From Streptomyces cyaneogriseus subsp. noncyanogenus (lineage in GTDB: Bacteria > Actinomycetota > Actinomycetes > Streptomycetales > Streptomycetaceae): 64,000 nucleotides of DNA. Where the stretch lies: assembly GCF_000931445.1 (NCBI RefSeq), contig NZ_CP010849.1, positions 4,898,001 to 4,962,000 on the forward strand, written 5' to 3'. Positions 7,191 through 16,046 of this stretch are shown one piece after another. Below the pieces are notes generated by a model, which saw only the letters and a program-made list of their open reading frames with translations, searched no databases and was not told the origin of the DNA. The position numbers and the translations under genes are program-made. The number at the start of each line of letters is the position of its first letter. Positions within the stretch are counted from its first letter, which is position 1.

Positions 7191-8108
7191 GTGCCAACTG
7201 CCATTGCCGTGACCAGCGCCGACATGGCGCTGCCGCCGCAGGACGAGCGGACCCTGCCCGCCGCCGTGCTCAGGGACGTCGGCAGACGGCCGCTGGACGA
7301 GGTGCTCGCCGAGGTGCAGGCGCTCGTCGACCAGCACGGGTATCTGATCGTCGTGTGCTCGCAGGCCGTCCCCGTCGCCGTCGAGCGGCGTCTGTACACC
7401 GTACGGTCGCTGCTGGAGAGCGACCGCATCGCCGTGTTCCGCCCGCCGCTGCCGCCGCTCGGGATCGCCGTCCTGGCCCGGCAGTTACGCCAGTTGGCCT
7501 CCTGCGACCTCAGCCCCGGCGTCCTCGCCTCGGCCGGCCGGCTGCTCACCCACTACATCCACGCCGGGGCGCTGCTCGGCTCCGTCGCCCGGCTGGACCG
7601 CGTCCCCGTGGGGCTGAAGGCGCACGCCAAGTCATGGGTCCCCGGCAGCCAGTTCGGCGTCCTCGCCCATCCGGAGCCGCAGTTGGTGAGGATCGGCCCC
7701 GGTGCCGCCCTGTCCGGGCCGGAGTTCGGGACGTGGCTGCTGGTCGCCAAGGGGCAGTTGCAGTCCGACTGGGTGGCCGGCACCCTCGCGCCCTCCTGGC
7801 GCACCCTCGGGTCACGGGAGGTCCCGCTTCCGGCCGAGTCCGCCGCCTGGTGGGGGACCGGCCGGCTGATCGAGTTCTGCGCCTTCCTGCCGGATCTCTC
7901 GGTGCTCTACCAGCTCGTCACATCGGTGCGGCAGAGCCCCTGCCACTGGTGCGGCATCGACCTCATCGGCGACCGCTGCGTGTTCTGCTCCGCCGTGCCG
8001 CCCGCCGACGACCGCCTCCCCGACCTCCACCGCCGGGACGGCCGTCCCGCTCAGCGCCCCGCGAACCGCGACCGCGTCCGCCCGGCGAGCCGCGCGGGCT
8101 TCGGATGA
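7191..8108 (+). CDS. Protein of unknown function opening the Tad pilus cluster, with a TTA codon
   Basis: A 305-aa, mostly soluble protein. The only motif is a pair of cysteine couples near the C-terminus (CHWCGIDLIGDRCVFC), which looks like a small zinc ribbon. It is first in a run of same-strand Tad genes and is probably co-regulated with them. Codon 99 (7485-7487) is TTA; in Streptomyces this Leu codon needs the developmentally controlled bldA tRNA, so translation may be tied to development. GTG 7191 was chosen because GGGGAG lies 6 nt before it. No function is assigned. Confidence 0.75.
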   Translation: MPTAIAVTSADMALPPQDERTLPAAVLRDVGRRPLDEVLAEVQALVDQHGYLIVVCSQAVPVAVERRLYTVRSLLESDRIAVFRPPLPPLGIAVLARQLRQLASCDLSPGVLASAGRLLTHYIHAGALLGSVARLDRVPVGLKAHAKSWVPGSQFGVLAHPEPQLVRIGPGAALSGPEFGTWLLVAKGQLQSDWVAGTLAPSWRTLGSREVPLPAESAAWWGTGRLIEFCAFLPDLSVLYQLVTSVRQSPCHWCGIDLIGDRCVFCSAVPPADDRLPDLHRRDGRPAQRPANRDRVRPASRAGFG

Positions 8109-8280
8109 GCCCGGGACCGGGAAGCGCCGGCCCCGTCCGGGCCCGGCCCGCGGCCACGCCGTCCGCCGCCCGCCCCGGGGACGCCCACCGCCCACCGCCC
8201 GGACCGCCGCCCGCACCACCCGCCCCGCCCGCTCCATCCGACCCCGCTCGCCCGACACCCCCAACGAGGTTGCACGGCTC

Positions 8281-8988
8281 ATGAACTCCCGTCAGCGCCG
8301 CGGCGTGATCCTGCTGATCCTGTCGGTCCTGTGCGCCCTCGGTGCCTTCGCCGGCGTACTGTCCGTCATCAACGACGTGAAGTCCAAGGTCGGGCCCGAG
8401 GTCACCGCCTACCGGCTGAAAGCGAACGTGGAGCCGTACACGGAGCTCAGCGCGGGCAAGTTCGAGAAGACCGAGATGCCGGAGCGCTGGCTGCCGAAGA
8501 CCGCGGTCACCGATCTCCGCCAGATCCAGGGCAAGATCGCCGTGACCACCCTGAAGGCCGGCTCCCTGCTGCAGAGCGACATGATCGTCGACCAGCCCGC
8601 TCTCCGGCCCGGCCAGCAGGAGGTCGCCATCATGGTCGACGCGGCGACCGGGGTGGCCGGCAAGATCACGCCGGGCTCCACCGTCAACGTGTACGCCACC
8701 TTCGAGGGGCAGCGCGAGGGCGACCCCGACCAGTCCAAGATCATCGTGACCGGCGCCAAAGTGCTCGACATCGGGGAGATCACCGCACTGGACCCCGACG
8801 AGAACGACCGGAGCCGGCAGCCCACCGACGCCGTCCCCATCACCTTCGCCCTGTCCGCCATCGACGCCCAGCGCATCACCTACGCCGAGTCGTTCGCCCA
8901 GCGGGTCCGCCTCGCGCTGGTCGCGCCCGGCGGTGACACCACCGTCCCGGACGAGGACCGTACGTACGAACTCGCGAAGGACAAGTGA
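8281..8988 (+). CDS. cpaB: Tad pilus assembly protein, CpaB/RcpC family
   Basis: A 235-aa protein with an N-terminal membrane anchor (GVILLILSVLCALGAFAG), then an SAF domain (about residues 45-105, with AYTELSAGKFEKTEMPERW-like spacing and LKAGSLLQSDMI). A periplasmic-type beta domain follows (QEVAIMVDAATGVAGKITPGSTVNVYATF). In Tad systems this protein belongs to the envelope part of the pilus machine. It is followed 9 bp later by the tadZ-like gene, consistent with an operon. In this Gram-positive setting it presumably sits on the outer face of the membrane. Confidence 0.85.
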   Translation: MNSRQRRGVILLILSVLCALGAFAGVLSVINDVKSKVGPEVTAYRLKANVEPYTELSAGKFEKTEMPERWLPKTAVTDLRQIQGKIAVTTLKAGSLLQSDMIVDQPALRPGQQEVAIMVDAATGVAGKITPGSTVNVYATFEGQREGDPDQSKIIVTGAKVLDIGEITALDPDENDRSRQPTDAVPITFALSAIDAQRITYAESFAQRVRLALVAPGGDTTVPDEDRTYELAKDK

Positions 8989-8997
8989 GAGGCCCGC

Positions 8998-10251
8998 ATG
9001 CCCACGAGGATCCTCCCGGCGGTCGGCGACGCGGACGCGGTCCGGTCCATCACGACCCTGCTCAGCCAGCTTCCGGACGCCGAGCCGGTGGCACCGGTGG
9101 TCGACTCCACCCAGCTCGTCGACACCCTCGCCCGGCTGGCCGCCGAGTCGGTCGACGAACTCCCCGAGGTCGTGATCGTCCACGAGCGGATCGGCCCCGT
9201 CCCGGCCCTGGAGCTGATCCGCGACGTGGCCCTGCGCTTTCCCGCGGTCGGCGTCATCCTCGTCACCTCCGACGCCAGTCCCGGCCTGTTCCAGGCCGCC
9301 ATGGACTACGGCGCCCGCGGCCTGGTCGCCCTCCCCCTCGGATACGAGGAACTGGCCAGCCGCGTCCAGGCGGTGGCCCAGTGGTCGGTGGGCGTACGGC
9401 GGCACCTGGGCGCCGGCGGGGACGTGTTCACCGGCGCGGGCGGGATCGTCGTCACCGTCAGCGGCGCGAAGGGCGGGGTCGGGGCGACCCTGACCGCCAT
9501 CCAGCTCGCCCTCGCCGCCCAGGCGTCCGGCCGCGGCACGGCCCTGGTCGACATGGACCTCCAGACCGGGGACGTCGCCTCCTTCCTGGACGTCCAGTTC
9601 CGCCGCTCCGTCGTCGACCTGGCCGCCATCAGCGACATCTCGCCCCGCGTCCTGGCCGACGCCGTCTACCGCCACGACACCGGCGTCGCCCTGCTGCTGG
9701 CGCCCGGCGAGGGGGAGCGCGGCGAGGACGTCACCGACCGCGCCGCCCGCCAGATCGTCAGCGCCCTGCGCTCCCGCTACGACGTCGTCGTCGTCGACTG
9801 CGGCGCCCAGCTCAGCGGCGCCGGGGCGGCGGCCGTGGAGATGGCCGACAAGGCGCTGCTGGTCACCACCCCGGACGTGGTCGCCGTCCGCGGCGCCAAG
9901 CGCGTGGTGCGGATGTGGGACCGGTTGCAGATCCGCAAGGCGGAGGAGACGACCGTCGTCGTCAACCGCCACGGCAGGCACGCGGAGATCCAGCCGCCCC
10001 TGATCCAGAAGATCACCGGCACGGCGGTCGCCGCCACCACCGTCCCCGCGCACTACAAGGAGCTCCAGAGCGCCGTGGACGCCGGCCGCGTCCACGAGCT
10101 GGACGGCAGGAGCACGGTGAAGCAGGCGCTGTGGACGCTCGCGGGCGAACTGGGCCTGGTACGGGCCCCGGAGGGCGCCCACCGGGCGGGCCGGCTCCGC
10201 GGGGAACGGGCAGCGGCGGGCTTCCGGCGCCGCAGGGAGGCGGGGGGATGA
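8998..10251 (+). CDS. tadZ: TadZ/CpaE-like ATPase (pilus localisation)
   Basis: A 417-aa protein with a receiver-like N-terminal domain (about residues 1-130, no clear phospho-site) and a MinD/ParA-type ATPase domain (about 145-370). The deviant Walker A reads KGGVGAT instead of KGGVGKT; such atypical P-loops are known in TadZ proteins. Walker B-like VVVDCGAQLSG and the MDLQTGDV loop are present. TadZ proteins place the Tad machine at a cell position. Its stop overlaps the next start as ATGA. Confidence 0.87.
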   Translation: MPTRILPAVGDADAVRSITTLLSQLPDAEPVAPVVDSTQLVDTLARLAAESVDELPEVVIVHERIGPVPALELIRDVALRFPAVGVILVTSDASPGLFQAAMDYGARGLVALPLGYEELASRVQAVAQWSVGVRRHLGAGGDVFTGAGGIVVTVSGAKGGVGATLTAIQLALAAQASGRGTALVDMDLQTGDVASFLDVQFRRSVVDLAAISDISPRVLADAVYRHDTGVALLLAPGEGERGEDVTDRAARQIVSALRSRYDVVVVDCGAQLSGAGAAAVEMADKALLVTTPDVVAVRGAKRVVRMWDRLQIRKAEETTVVVNRHGRHAEIQPPLIQKITGTAVAATTVPAHYKELQSAVDAGRVHELDGRSTVKQALWTLAGELGLVRAPEGAHRAGRLRGERAAAGFRRRREAGG

Positions 10252-10658
10252 GGACGCGTACGACCGCGAGGACCGCCCAGGCCCGGGCGCGGCGGGACGC
10301 CGGCCAGGTCACCATCGAGTTCCTCGGCATGACGCCGACGATCATCGTGACGCTGGTGGTGCTGTGGCAGCTCGTGCTCGTCGGGTACACCTTCACGCTC
10401 GCCGGGAACGCCGCGGACGAGGCCGTACGGGCGGCCACCGCGGCGGCGCCGGGGGACCGGCAGGGCGCCTGCACGCAGGCCGGCCTGGAGAAGCTGCCGG
10501 ACGCCTGGCAGGGCGGCGCGGCCGTCGACTGCGGCACCGCCGGCGGGTACGTCACCGCCGACGTCGACCTCAAGGTCCCGCTCCTCTTCCCCGGCGCGTT
10601 CGGGCTCCCGTTCGACGTGCACGGGCACGCGGGCGCGGTCGAGGAGGAGAAGGACTGA
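10248..10658 (+). CDS. TadE-like minor pseudopilin
   Basis: A 136-aa protein with a basic N-terminus, then GQVTIEFLG and a hydrophobic helix (PTIIVTLVVLWQLVLVGYTFTL). This is the TadE pattern, in which a prepilin peptidase would cut after the Gly and the Glu lies at position +5. Two cysteines in the exported part could form a disulfide. It is translationally coupled to tadZ (ATGA) and ends 1 bp before the next TadE-like gene. Confidence 0.85.
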   Translation: MRTRTTARTAQARARRDAGQVTIEFLGMTPTIIVTLVVLWQLVLVGYTFTLAGNAADEAVRAATAAAPGDRQGACTQAGLEKLPDAWQGGAAVDCGTAGGYVTADVDLKVPLLFPGAFGLPFDVHGHAGAVEEEKD

Positions 10659-10659
10659 G

Positions 10660-11301
10660 ATGCGCGCGCAGAGGCGGACGGCAACGGCACGGCACACGGA
10701 CACGCCCACCCGCGGCCGAGGGCGGGGACGTACGGACCCGCGGAGGAGAAGGCGCACCGAACCTCCCGCGGGAAGGCACACGGACGCGGACGCGGAAAGG
10801 CGCACGGACGGCCCTACGGAAGGCCGTACGGGAGGACGTACGGGAGGACGTGCGGAAGGCCGTACGGGAGGACGTACGGCCGGGCGGCCGGTGAAGGCCG
10901 TCGCGCCGCGGGCCGGGGCGGTGCCGCACGGCCGGGTCCGGCCCGGGCAGCTACGGAGGCCGGGTGGCGACCGGGGGCAGGTCGCCATCGAGTACATCGG
11001 CTTCCTGCCCGTCCTGATCATCGTCGCCATGGCCGCCGTACAGCTCGGGCTGATCGCCTACACCGCCCAGCAGGCGGGCACGGCGGCCCGGGCCGGTGCG
11101 CGCAGCGCCTCCCTCCAGGAGAGCGCCCAGGACGCCTGCGCGTCCGCCGTCAGCGGCTGGCTGGCCGACGGCACCGACTGCCCCTCGTCGTACGGCGGCG
11201 ACGAGGTGACGGTCACCGCCACCGTCGACATCCCCTCGATCGTGCCCGGCTGGGACTTCGGCGACGCGACCAGGACCGCGACCATGCCGCTCGACCACTG
11301 A
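10660..11301 (+). CDS. TadE/TadG-like pseudopilin with an Arg-rich repetitive N-terminal extension
   Basis: The C-terminal half is a TadE-like pseudopilin (DRGQVAIEYIGFLPVLIIV and a hydrophobic helix). As annotated from ATG 10660, the product has about 104 extra residues of Arg/Gly/Thr repeats (GRTGGR units), encoded by near-identical GGACGTACGG-type DNA repeats at 10800-10885. TadE leaders are normally below 30 residues, so either the repeat has expanded within the leader or translation starts later. In-frame GTG codons at 10891 and 10921 are possible, though neither has a good Shine-Dalgarno. ATG 10660 is kept because it follows the previous stop directly. Confidence 0.75.
   Translation: MRAQRRTATARHTDTPTRGRGRGRTDPRRRRRTEPPAGRHTDADAERRTDGPTEGRTGGRTGGRAEGRTGGRTAGRPVKAVAPRAGAVPHGRVRPGQLRRPGGDRGQVAIEYIGFLPVLIIVAMAAVQLGLIAYTAQQAGTAARAGARSASLQESAQDACASAVSGWLADGTDCPSSYGGDEVTVTATVDIPSIVPGWDFGDATRTATMPLDH
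10800..10885 (+). repeat. Tandem degenerate repeat in the TadE-like leader
   Basis: Repeated units of about 10-12 bp related to GGACGTACGGGA and GAAGGCCGTACGG alternate through this stretch and encode GR-rich residues. The units differ at one or two bases, so this looks like slippage-type expansion. Confidence 0.6.
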
Positions 11302-11338
11302 ACGACCCACGCGGACAAGGAGCGAGGAGCACCGGACC

Positions 11339-12679
11339 ATGAGCCTGCGCGCACGCATCCACACCCCCGAGGAGCACGCCGGCGGCCGGGGCGAGGACGG
11401 TCATCTGGTCGCCTCCTACCGGTCCAAGCTGCTGGAGGAGATCGACCTCGCGGAGATGAGCTCGCTCGCCGCGGCCGAGCGCCGGGCGCGGCTGGAGCGG
11501 GTGCTCGGGCACATCATCAGCCGCGAGGGCCCGGTGCTGTCGACGGTGGAGCGCTCCCAGCTGATCCGCCGGGTCGTCGACGAGGCGCTCGGCCTGGGCA
11601 TCCTGGAGCCGCTGCTCGAGGACGCGTCCATCACCGAGATCATGGTGAACGGCCCCGACGCGATCTTCGTCGAGCGTGGCGGCCGGGTCGAGCAGCTCCC
11701 GCTCCGCTTCGCCTCCCACGACCAGTTGATGCAGACCATCGAGCGGATCGTCTCCACCGTCAACCGCCGCGTGGACGAGTCCAACCCGATGGTCGACGCC
11801 CGACTGCCCTCCGGCGAGCGCGTCAACGTCATCATCCCGCCGCTCTCCCTGACCGGCGCCATCCTCACCATCCGCCGCTTCCCGCGCTCCTTCACCCTCC
11901 AGGAGCTCATCGGGCTCGGCTCGCTCGACGAGCCCATGCTGTACCTGCTGGCCGGGCTGGTGCAGGCCCGCTTCAACATCATCGTCTCCGGTGCGACCGG
12001 CACCGGGAAGACCACCCTCCTCAACGCCCTGTCCGGTCTGATCCCGGCGCACGAGCGCATCATCACCATCGAGGACTCCGCCGAGCTCCAGCTCCAGCAG
12101 GCGCACGTGATCCGCCTGGAGTCCCGGCCCGCGAACGTCGAGGGCAAGGGCCGCATCACCATCCGCGATCTGGTCCGCAACTCCCTGCGCATGCGCCCGG
12201 ACCGCATCGTCGTCGGCGAGGTCCGCGGCGGCGAGTCCCTCGACATGCTCCAGGCGATGTCGACCGGGCACGACGGCTCCCTCGCCACCGTCCACGCCAA
12301 CAGCGCCGAGGACGCCCTGACCCGGTTGCAGACCCTGGCCTCCATGTCCGACGTGGAGATCCCCTTCGCCGCCCTGCACGACCAGATCAACAGCGCCGTC
12401 GACGTCATCGTCCAGCTCACCCGCTTCACCGACGGCGCCCGCCGCATCACCGAGGTCGCCCTGCTCGACAGCCACGGCGGCGAGCCGTACCGCCTCGCCA
12501 CGGTCGCCCGCTTCCACGCCCGCCCGCTGACCGCCGACGGCCACGTCCACGGCGCCTACGAGCACTACCCGCTCCCCCGCCGCACCGCCGACCGCCTCTA
12601 CATGGCCGGACAGCCCGTCCCGCAGGCATTCGGCGTCGCCCGGACCGCGGACCAGCTCGCCACCCGAGAAGCCAGGTAG
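11339..12679 (+). CDS. tadA: TadA/CpaF secretion ATPase
   Basis: A 446-aa type II/IV secretion ATPase that should power assembly of the Flp pilus. The N-terminal part (about residues 1-180) carries the CpaF-type helical region (VDEALGLGILEPLLEDASITEIMVNG). The ATPase core has Walker A GATGTGKTT, the Asp box EDSAELQL, Walker B RIVVGEVRGGE and the His box STGHDGSLATVHANS. All catalytic motifs look intact. It is followed by tadB and tadC in the usual order. Confidence 0.95.
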   Translation: MSLRARIHTPEEHAGGRGEDGHLVASYRSKLLEEIDLAEMSSLAAAERRARLERVLGHIISREGPVLSTVERSQLIRRVVDEALGLGILEPLLEDASITEIMVNGPDAIFVERGGRVEQLPLRFASHDQLMQTIERIVSTVNRRVDESNPMVDARLPSGERVNVIIPPLSLTGAILTIRRFPRSFTLQELIGLGSLDEPMLYLLAGLVQARFNIIVSGATGTGKTTLLNALSGLIPAHERIITIEDSAELQLQQAHVIRLESRPANVEGKGRITIRDLVRNSLRMRPDRIVVGEVRGGESLDMLQAMSTGHDGSLATVHANSAEDALTRLQTLASMSDVEIPFAALHDQINSAVDVIVQLTRFTDGARRITEVALLDSHGGEPYRLATVARFHARPLTADGHVHGAYEHYPLPRRTADRLYMAGQPVPQAFGVARTADQLATREAR

Positions 12680-12693
12680 GTAGGAACCGCCCC

Positions 12694-13638
12694 ATGGATC
12701 TGCACACCCTCGTCCCGCTCACCACCGGCATCACCCTGCTGACCTGCGTCCTCGCCGTGCTGGGCGTCCACTCCTACGCCGCGGGCAAGGCGCAGCGCCA
12801 GGCCCTGGTGGACCGGCTGGCGGCCACCGGGCAGGCCCCGGCCGGCGGCCGCCGGCGCCGCTTCGCCGATCTGGACCACCGCCTGCGCCGTACGAAGGCG
12901 GGCAGGAAACTGGAACTGCGGCTGGCGGCGACCGGGCTCGACATCACCCCCGGCGAGTTCTCCGTCTGCCTCCTCGCCGCGGTCGCCGGCCTGTGGCTGA
13001 TCGGCCAGGCCGCCCTGGCCCCCTTCTTCGGTCCGCTCGCCGGGCTGCTGGGCGTGTGGGCGGCGGCGCAGTTCCTCAACTGGCAGCGGCAGAAACGCAT
13101 CGAGAAGTTCATCAACCAGCTCCCGGAACTCGCCCGCATCCTGGCCAACGCCACCCAGGCCGGCCTCGCCCTGCGGACGGCGATCTCCATGGCGGCGGAG
13201 GAACTGGAGGCCCCGGCCGGCGAGGAGCTCGGCAAGGTGGCCGCCCAGCTCGCCGTCGGCGCCTCCATGGACGACGCCCTCGGTGAACTCGCCGACCGCC
13301 TCCCCTCCCGCGAACTGGTCGTCCTCGTCACCACCCTGGTGCTGTCCAACCGGGCGGGCGGCCAGGTGGTCAGCGCCCTGCGCAACCTGACCGAGACCCT
13401 GGAGGAGCGCAAGGAGACCCGGCGCGAGGTCCGCACCCAGCTCTCCCAGGTCAGCCTGACCTCGTACGCCGTCCCCGTCCTCGGTGTCGGCTCGCTGTTC
13501 CTGATGAACGGGGTGAAAGACGGTGCTCTCGAACGCATGACCGGCTCGCCCGCCGGACAGGCCGCGGTGATCGTCGCCTTCGCGCTGTACGCCATCGGCT
13601 TCGTCCTCATCCGCCGCCTGTCCCGCATCGACGTCTGA
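12694..13638 (+). CDS. tadB: TadB-like inner-membrane pilus platform protein
   Basis: A 314-aa membrane protein with a type II secretion F domain. It has an N-terminal membrane segment, a short basic cytoplasmic part, a membrane pair around residues 90-130, the conserved cytoplasmic helix bundle (INQLPELARILANATQAGLAL to LRNLTETLEERKETR) and two C-terminal membrane segments. TadB and TadC form the platform driven by TadA. It starts 14 bp after tadA. Confidence 0.92.
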   Translation: MDLHTLVPLTTGITLLTCVLAVLGVHSYAAGKAQRQALVDRLAATGQAPAGGRRRRFADLDHRLRRTKAGRKLELRLAATGLDITPGEFSVCLLAAVAGLWLIGQAALAPFFGPLAGLLGVWAAAQFLNWQRQKRIEKFINQLPELARILANATQAGLALRTAISMAAEELEAPAGEELGKVAAQLAVGASMDDALGELADRLPSRELVVLVTTLVLSNRAGGQVVSALRNLTETLEERKETRREVRTQLSQVSLTSYAVPVLGVGSLFLMNGVKDGALERMTGSPAGQAAVIVAFALYAIGFVLIRRLSRIDV

Positions 13639-13660
13639 CCGGCCGAGGAGGCAAACCCGC

Positions 13661-14548
13661 ATGGCACTGCTGCTCGCCACCCTCATGGGCCTAGGCATCT
13701 GGGGCGTCTTCGCCGGCATCCGCATGTACCGCGCCGAAGCCAAGCTTCCCGACGACCTCGCCCTCGCCCTGGAGGTCGGCGCCACCCGCACCGGCGCCGT
13801 CGACTCGCTGATCGACCGCATGGGCATGCGGTACGCGCCCGCCGTGCTGCGCCTGATGGGCCCCGGCATGGTCGCCCGGTACCGCCGCAAGATCGACCTG
13901 GCGGGCAACCCCGGCGGCCTGACCATCGACCGGTACGCCGCCCGCCGAGCGGTCTACGGCTTCCTCGGCGCCGTCGGCTTCCTGGTCTTCCTGCTGCGCG
14001 GCCAGTTCCTGGTCGCCCTGCTCCTGCTGGCCTTCGGCGCGTTCTGGACGGAGGTCGGCATCTGGGCGGCGATCCGGGTCCGCAAGGACGTCATCGAGCG
14101 GACCCTTCCGGACTTCCTCGACGTACTGGCGGTCGTGGTCAGCGCCGGCCTCGGCTTCCGCCAGGCCCTCGACCGCGTCGCCTCCCGCTACGAAGGCCCC
14201 TGGGCGGACGAACTGCGCATCACCCTGCGCCAGATGGACCTCGGCATGAGCCGCCGCCAGGCCTTCGCGGAACTGCGCCGCCGCAACGACTCCGAACAGG
14301 TCGCGATGTTCGTGACCGCCCTCCAGCAGGGCGAGGAACTCGGCGCGCCCATCGTCGACACCCTGGTCTCCCTGGCCAGGGACATGCGGCGCACCGACGC
14401 GCAGAACGCCCGCCGCAAGGCGGCCCGCGCCGTGCCCAAGGCCACCATGATGATCACCACGTTCATGGTCCCGGCCACGATGCTCCTGCTCGGCGCCGGC
14501 CTGATCCTCGGCTCCGGTACGGACTTCGGGACGATCACAGGGGAGTAG
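13661..14548 (+). CDS. tadC: TadC-like inner-membrane pilus platform protein
   Basis: A 295-aa protein with the same type II secretion F layout as TadB, including a cytoplasmic segment (ERTLPDFLDVLAVVVSAGLG, then LRQMDLGMSRRQAFAELRRR) and the C-terminal EELGAPIVDTLVSLARDMR region before a last membrane helix. It pairs with TadB. GAGGAGG is 8 nt before its ATG, and the kinase gene starts 8 bp after its stop. Confidence 0.92.
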   Translation: MALLLATLMGLGIWGVFAGIRMYRAEAKLPDDLALALEVGATRTGAVDSLIDRMGMRYAPAVLRLMGPGMVARYRRKIDLAGNPGGLTIDRYAARRAVYGFLGAVGFLVFLLRGQFLVALLLLAFGAFWTEVGIWAAIRVRKDVIERTLPDFLDVLAVVVSAGLGFRQALDRVASRYEGPWADELRITLRQMDLGMSRRQAFAELRRRNDSEQVAMFVTALQQGEELGAPIVDTLVSLARDMRRTDAQNARRKAARAVPKATMMITTFMVPATMLLLGAGLILGSGTDFGTITGE

Positions 14549-14556
14549 AGGGGCGG

Positions 14557-16002
14557 GTGAGGACCATGCCGACGGCGGACACGCCGGACGGGGCACCGCA
14601 GATCACCACCCCGCCCGCGCACCCGGCCCCGCCCGGGCACGCACCGGACGGCGTACCGGAAGGGGCCCTGGACGGCGTACCGGGCCGCGAGGGCACGCCC
14701 GGGCCGCCCGGGCCGCCCGGGCGGGTCCCGGCGGACGGCCGGGCGGAGGCGCCCACACTCCCCATCCAGATCAACGCCCTCCAGGCCATGTGCCGGCAGG
14801 TCTTCGGCTTCCGCCTCGCCATGATCGCCCTGGCGGCCCCCTCCGCCCTGCTCAACGCCGGCCCCGGTCTGGGCGTCCGTCTGGTCGGCGCCGCGGTGGT
14901 CGTCACCTTCATGGGCTCCTACGTCCTCTTCCGGGACTGGGAGCGCTTCGGCCCCCTCCTGCTGCGCCACCCCAGCCTGCTGGCGCTGGACACCCTCTTC
15001 GGGGCGCTGCTGCTGGTCTCGGCGGGCCCGGACACCACGCTCGCCTACGTCAGCGTCTGCACCCCGCTCCTGGCCGGCCTGGTCTACGGCTGGCGCGGAG
15101 CGGCCGTCTTCGCCTCGCTCCAGGGACTGATCCTGCTGCTGGTCCACGCGGCGCTGCCGGACCCGCGGCCCGGCCCCGCGGAGTCGCTGCTCCTGCCCGG
15201 CCTGTGCGTCATCGCCGGAGCGGTCGGCTCCAGCCTGCGCAACCTGATGTTCCGCTTCGGCGCGGCCACCCGTGCCCTGACCACCGTGCGGGCCCGCCTG
15301 GCCGTCGCCGAGGCGGTCGGCGCCGAACGGGCCCGCCTCGCCCGCGAACTGCACGACTCCGTCGCCAAGACCCTGCACGGCGTCGCCCTGGCGGCCGACG
15401 GCCTCGCCGCCTCGGCGGGCGCGGAGCGGGTGGACGCGGCCCTCGTCAGGCGCCAGGCGGAGCTGGTGGCCCGCTCGGCCCGCCGGGCCGCCGCCGAGTC
15501 CCGCGAACTCCTGGCCGATCTGCGCCGCGAGGCGGACCCGGACCACGTCACCGACCTGCCGGCGGAACTGGCGGCCCGCACCCGCGACTTCGAAGCCCGC
15601 ACCGGCCTGCGCGCCACCTGCCGGACGACCGGAGAGGACGGCGCCCGCCTGCCCCCCGTCCCGCCCGCCGTGGCCCGCCAGCTCCTCACCATCGTCTCCG
15701 AGGCCATGGAGAACGCCCATCGCCACGGGGCCCCGACCCGCGTCGAGGTGCGGGCCGGCGTCCACGGCGACCTGCTGCGCATCAGCGTGTACGACGACGG
15801 CCGCGGCCTTCCCGCGGACACCACCCTCGAACACCTGCGCAAGACCGGCCACTTCGGCCTGGTCGGCATGGTCGAACGGGCCACCTCGGTGGGCGCCCGC
15901 ATCCACATCGGCCGGGGCGGGCACCCCAAGGGCACCGAGGTCCGCCTGGACCTGCCGCTCGCCGCCCTCACCACCACCGGCGCCCCGGCCTCGGCCGGCT
16001 GA
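14557..16002 (+). CDS. Sensor histidine kinase embedded in the Tad cluster
   Basis: A 481-aa NarX/DesK-type kinase. Residues 1-65 are Pro/Gly-rich, five or six membrane segments follow (about 80-230), then a HisKA_3 dimerisation domain with the phospho-accepting His at about 266 (RELHDSVAKTLHG). A HATPase domain closes the protein (EAMENAHRHG, DDGRGLP, GLVGMVERA). It should phosphorylate the response regulator encoded 44 bp downstream. No external sensor domain is visible, so the signal is probably sensed in or near the membrane. GTG 14557 is chosen; ATG 14566 is an alternative. Confidence 0.9.
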   Translation: MRTMPTADTPDGAPQITTPPAHPAPPGHAPDGVPEGALDGVPGREGTPGPPGPPGRVPADGRAEAPTLPIQINALQAMCRQVFGFRLAMIALAAPSALLNAGPGLGVRLVGAAVVVTFMGSYVLFRDWERFGPLLLRHPSLLALDTLFGALLLVSAGPDTTLAYVSVCTPLLAGLVYGWRGAAVFASLQGLILLLVHAALPDPRPGPAESLLLPGLCVIAGAVGSSLRNLMFRFGAATRALTTVRARLAVAEAVGAERARLARELHDSVAKTLHGVALAADGLAASAGAERVDAALVRRQAELVARSARRAAAESRELLADLRREADPDHVTDLPAELAARTRDFEARTGLRATCRTTGEDGARLPPVPPAVARQLLTIVSEAMENAHRHGAPTRVEVRAGVHGDLLRISVYDDGRGLPADTTLEHLRKTGHFGLVGMVERATSVGARIHIGRGGHPKGTEVRLDLPLAALTTTGAPASAG

Positions 16003-16046
16003 GCACGGTCACGTCCGTCCCGACGACACGAGAGGAGGCCGCGCCG

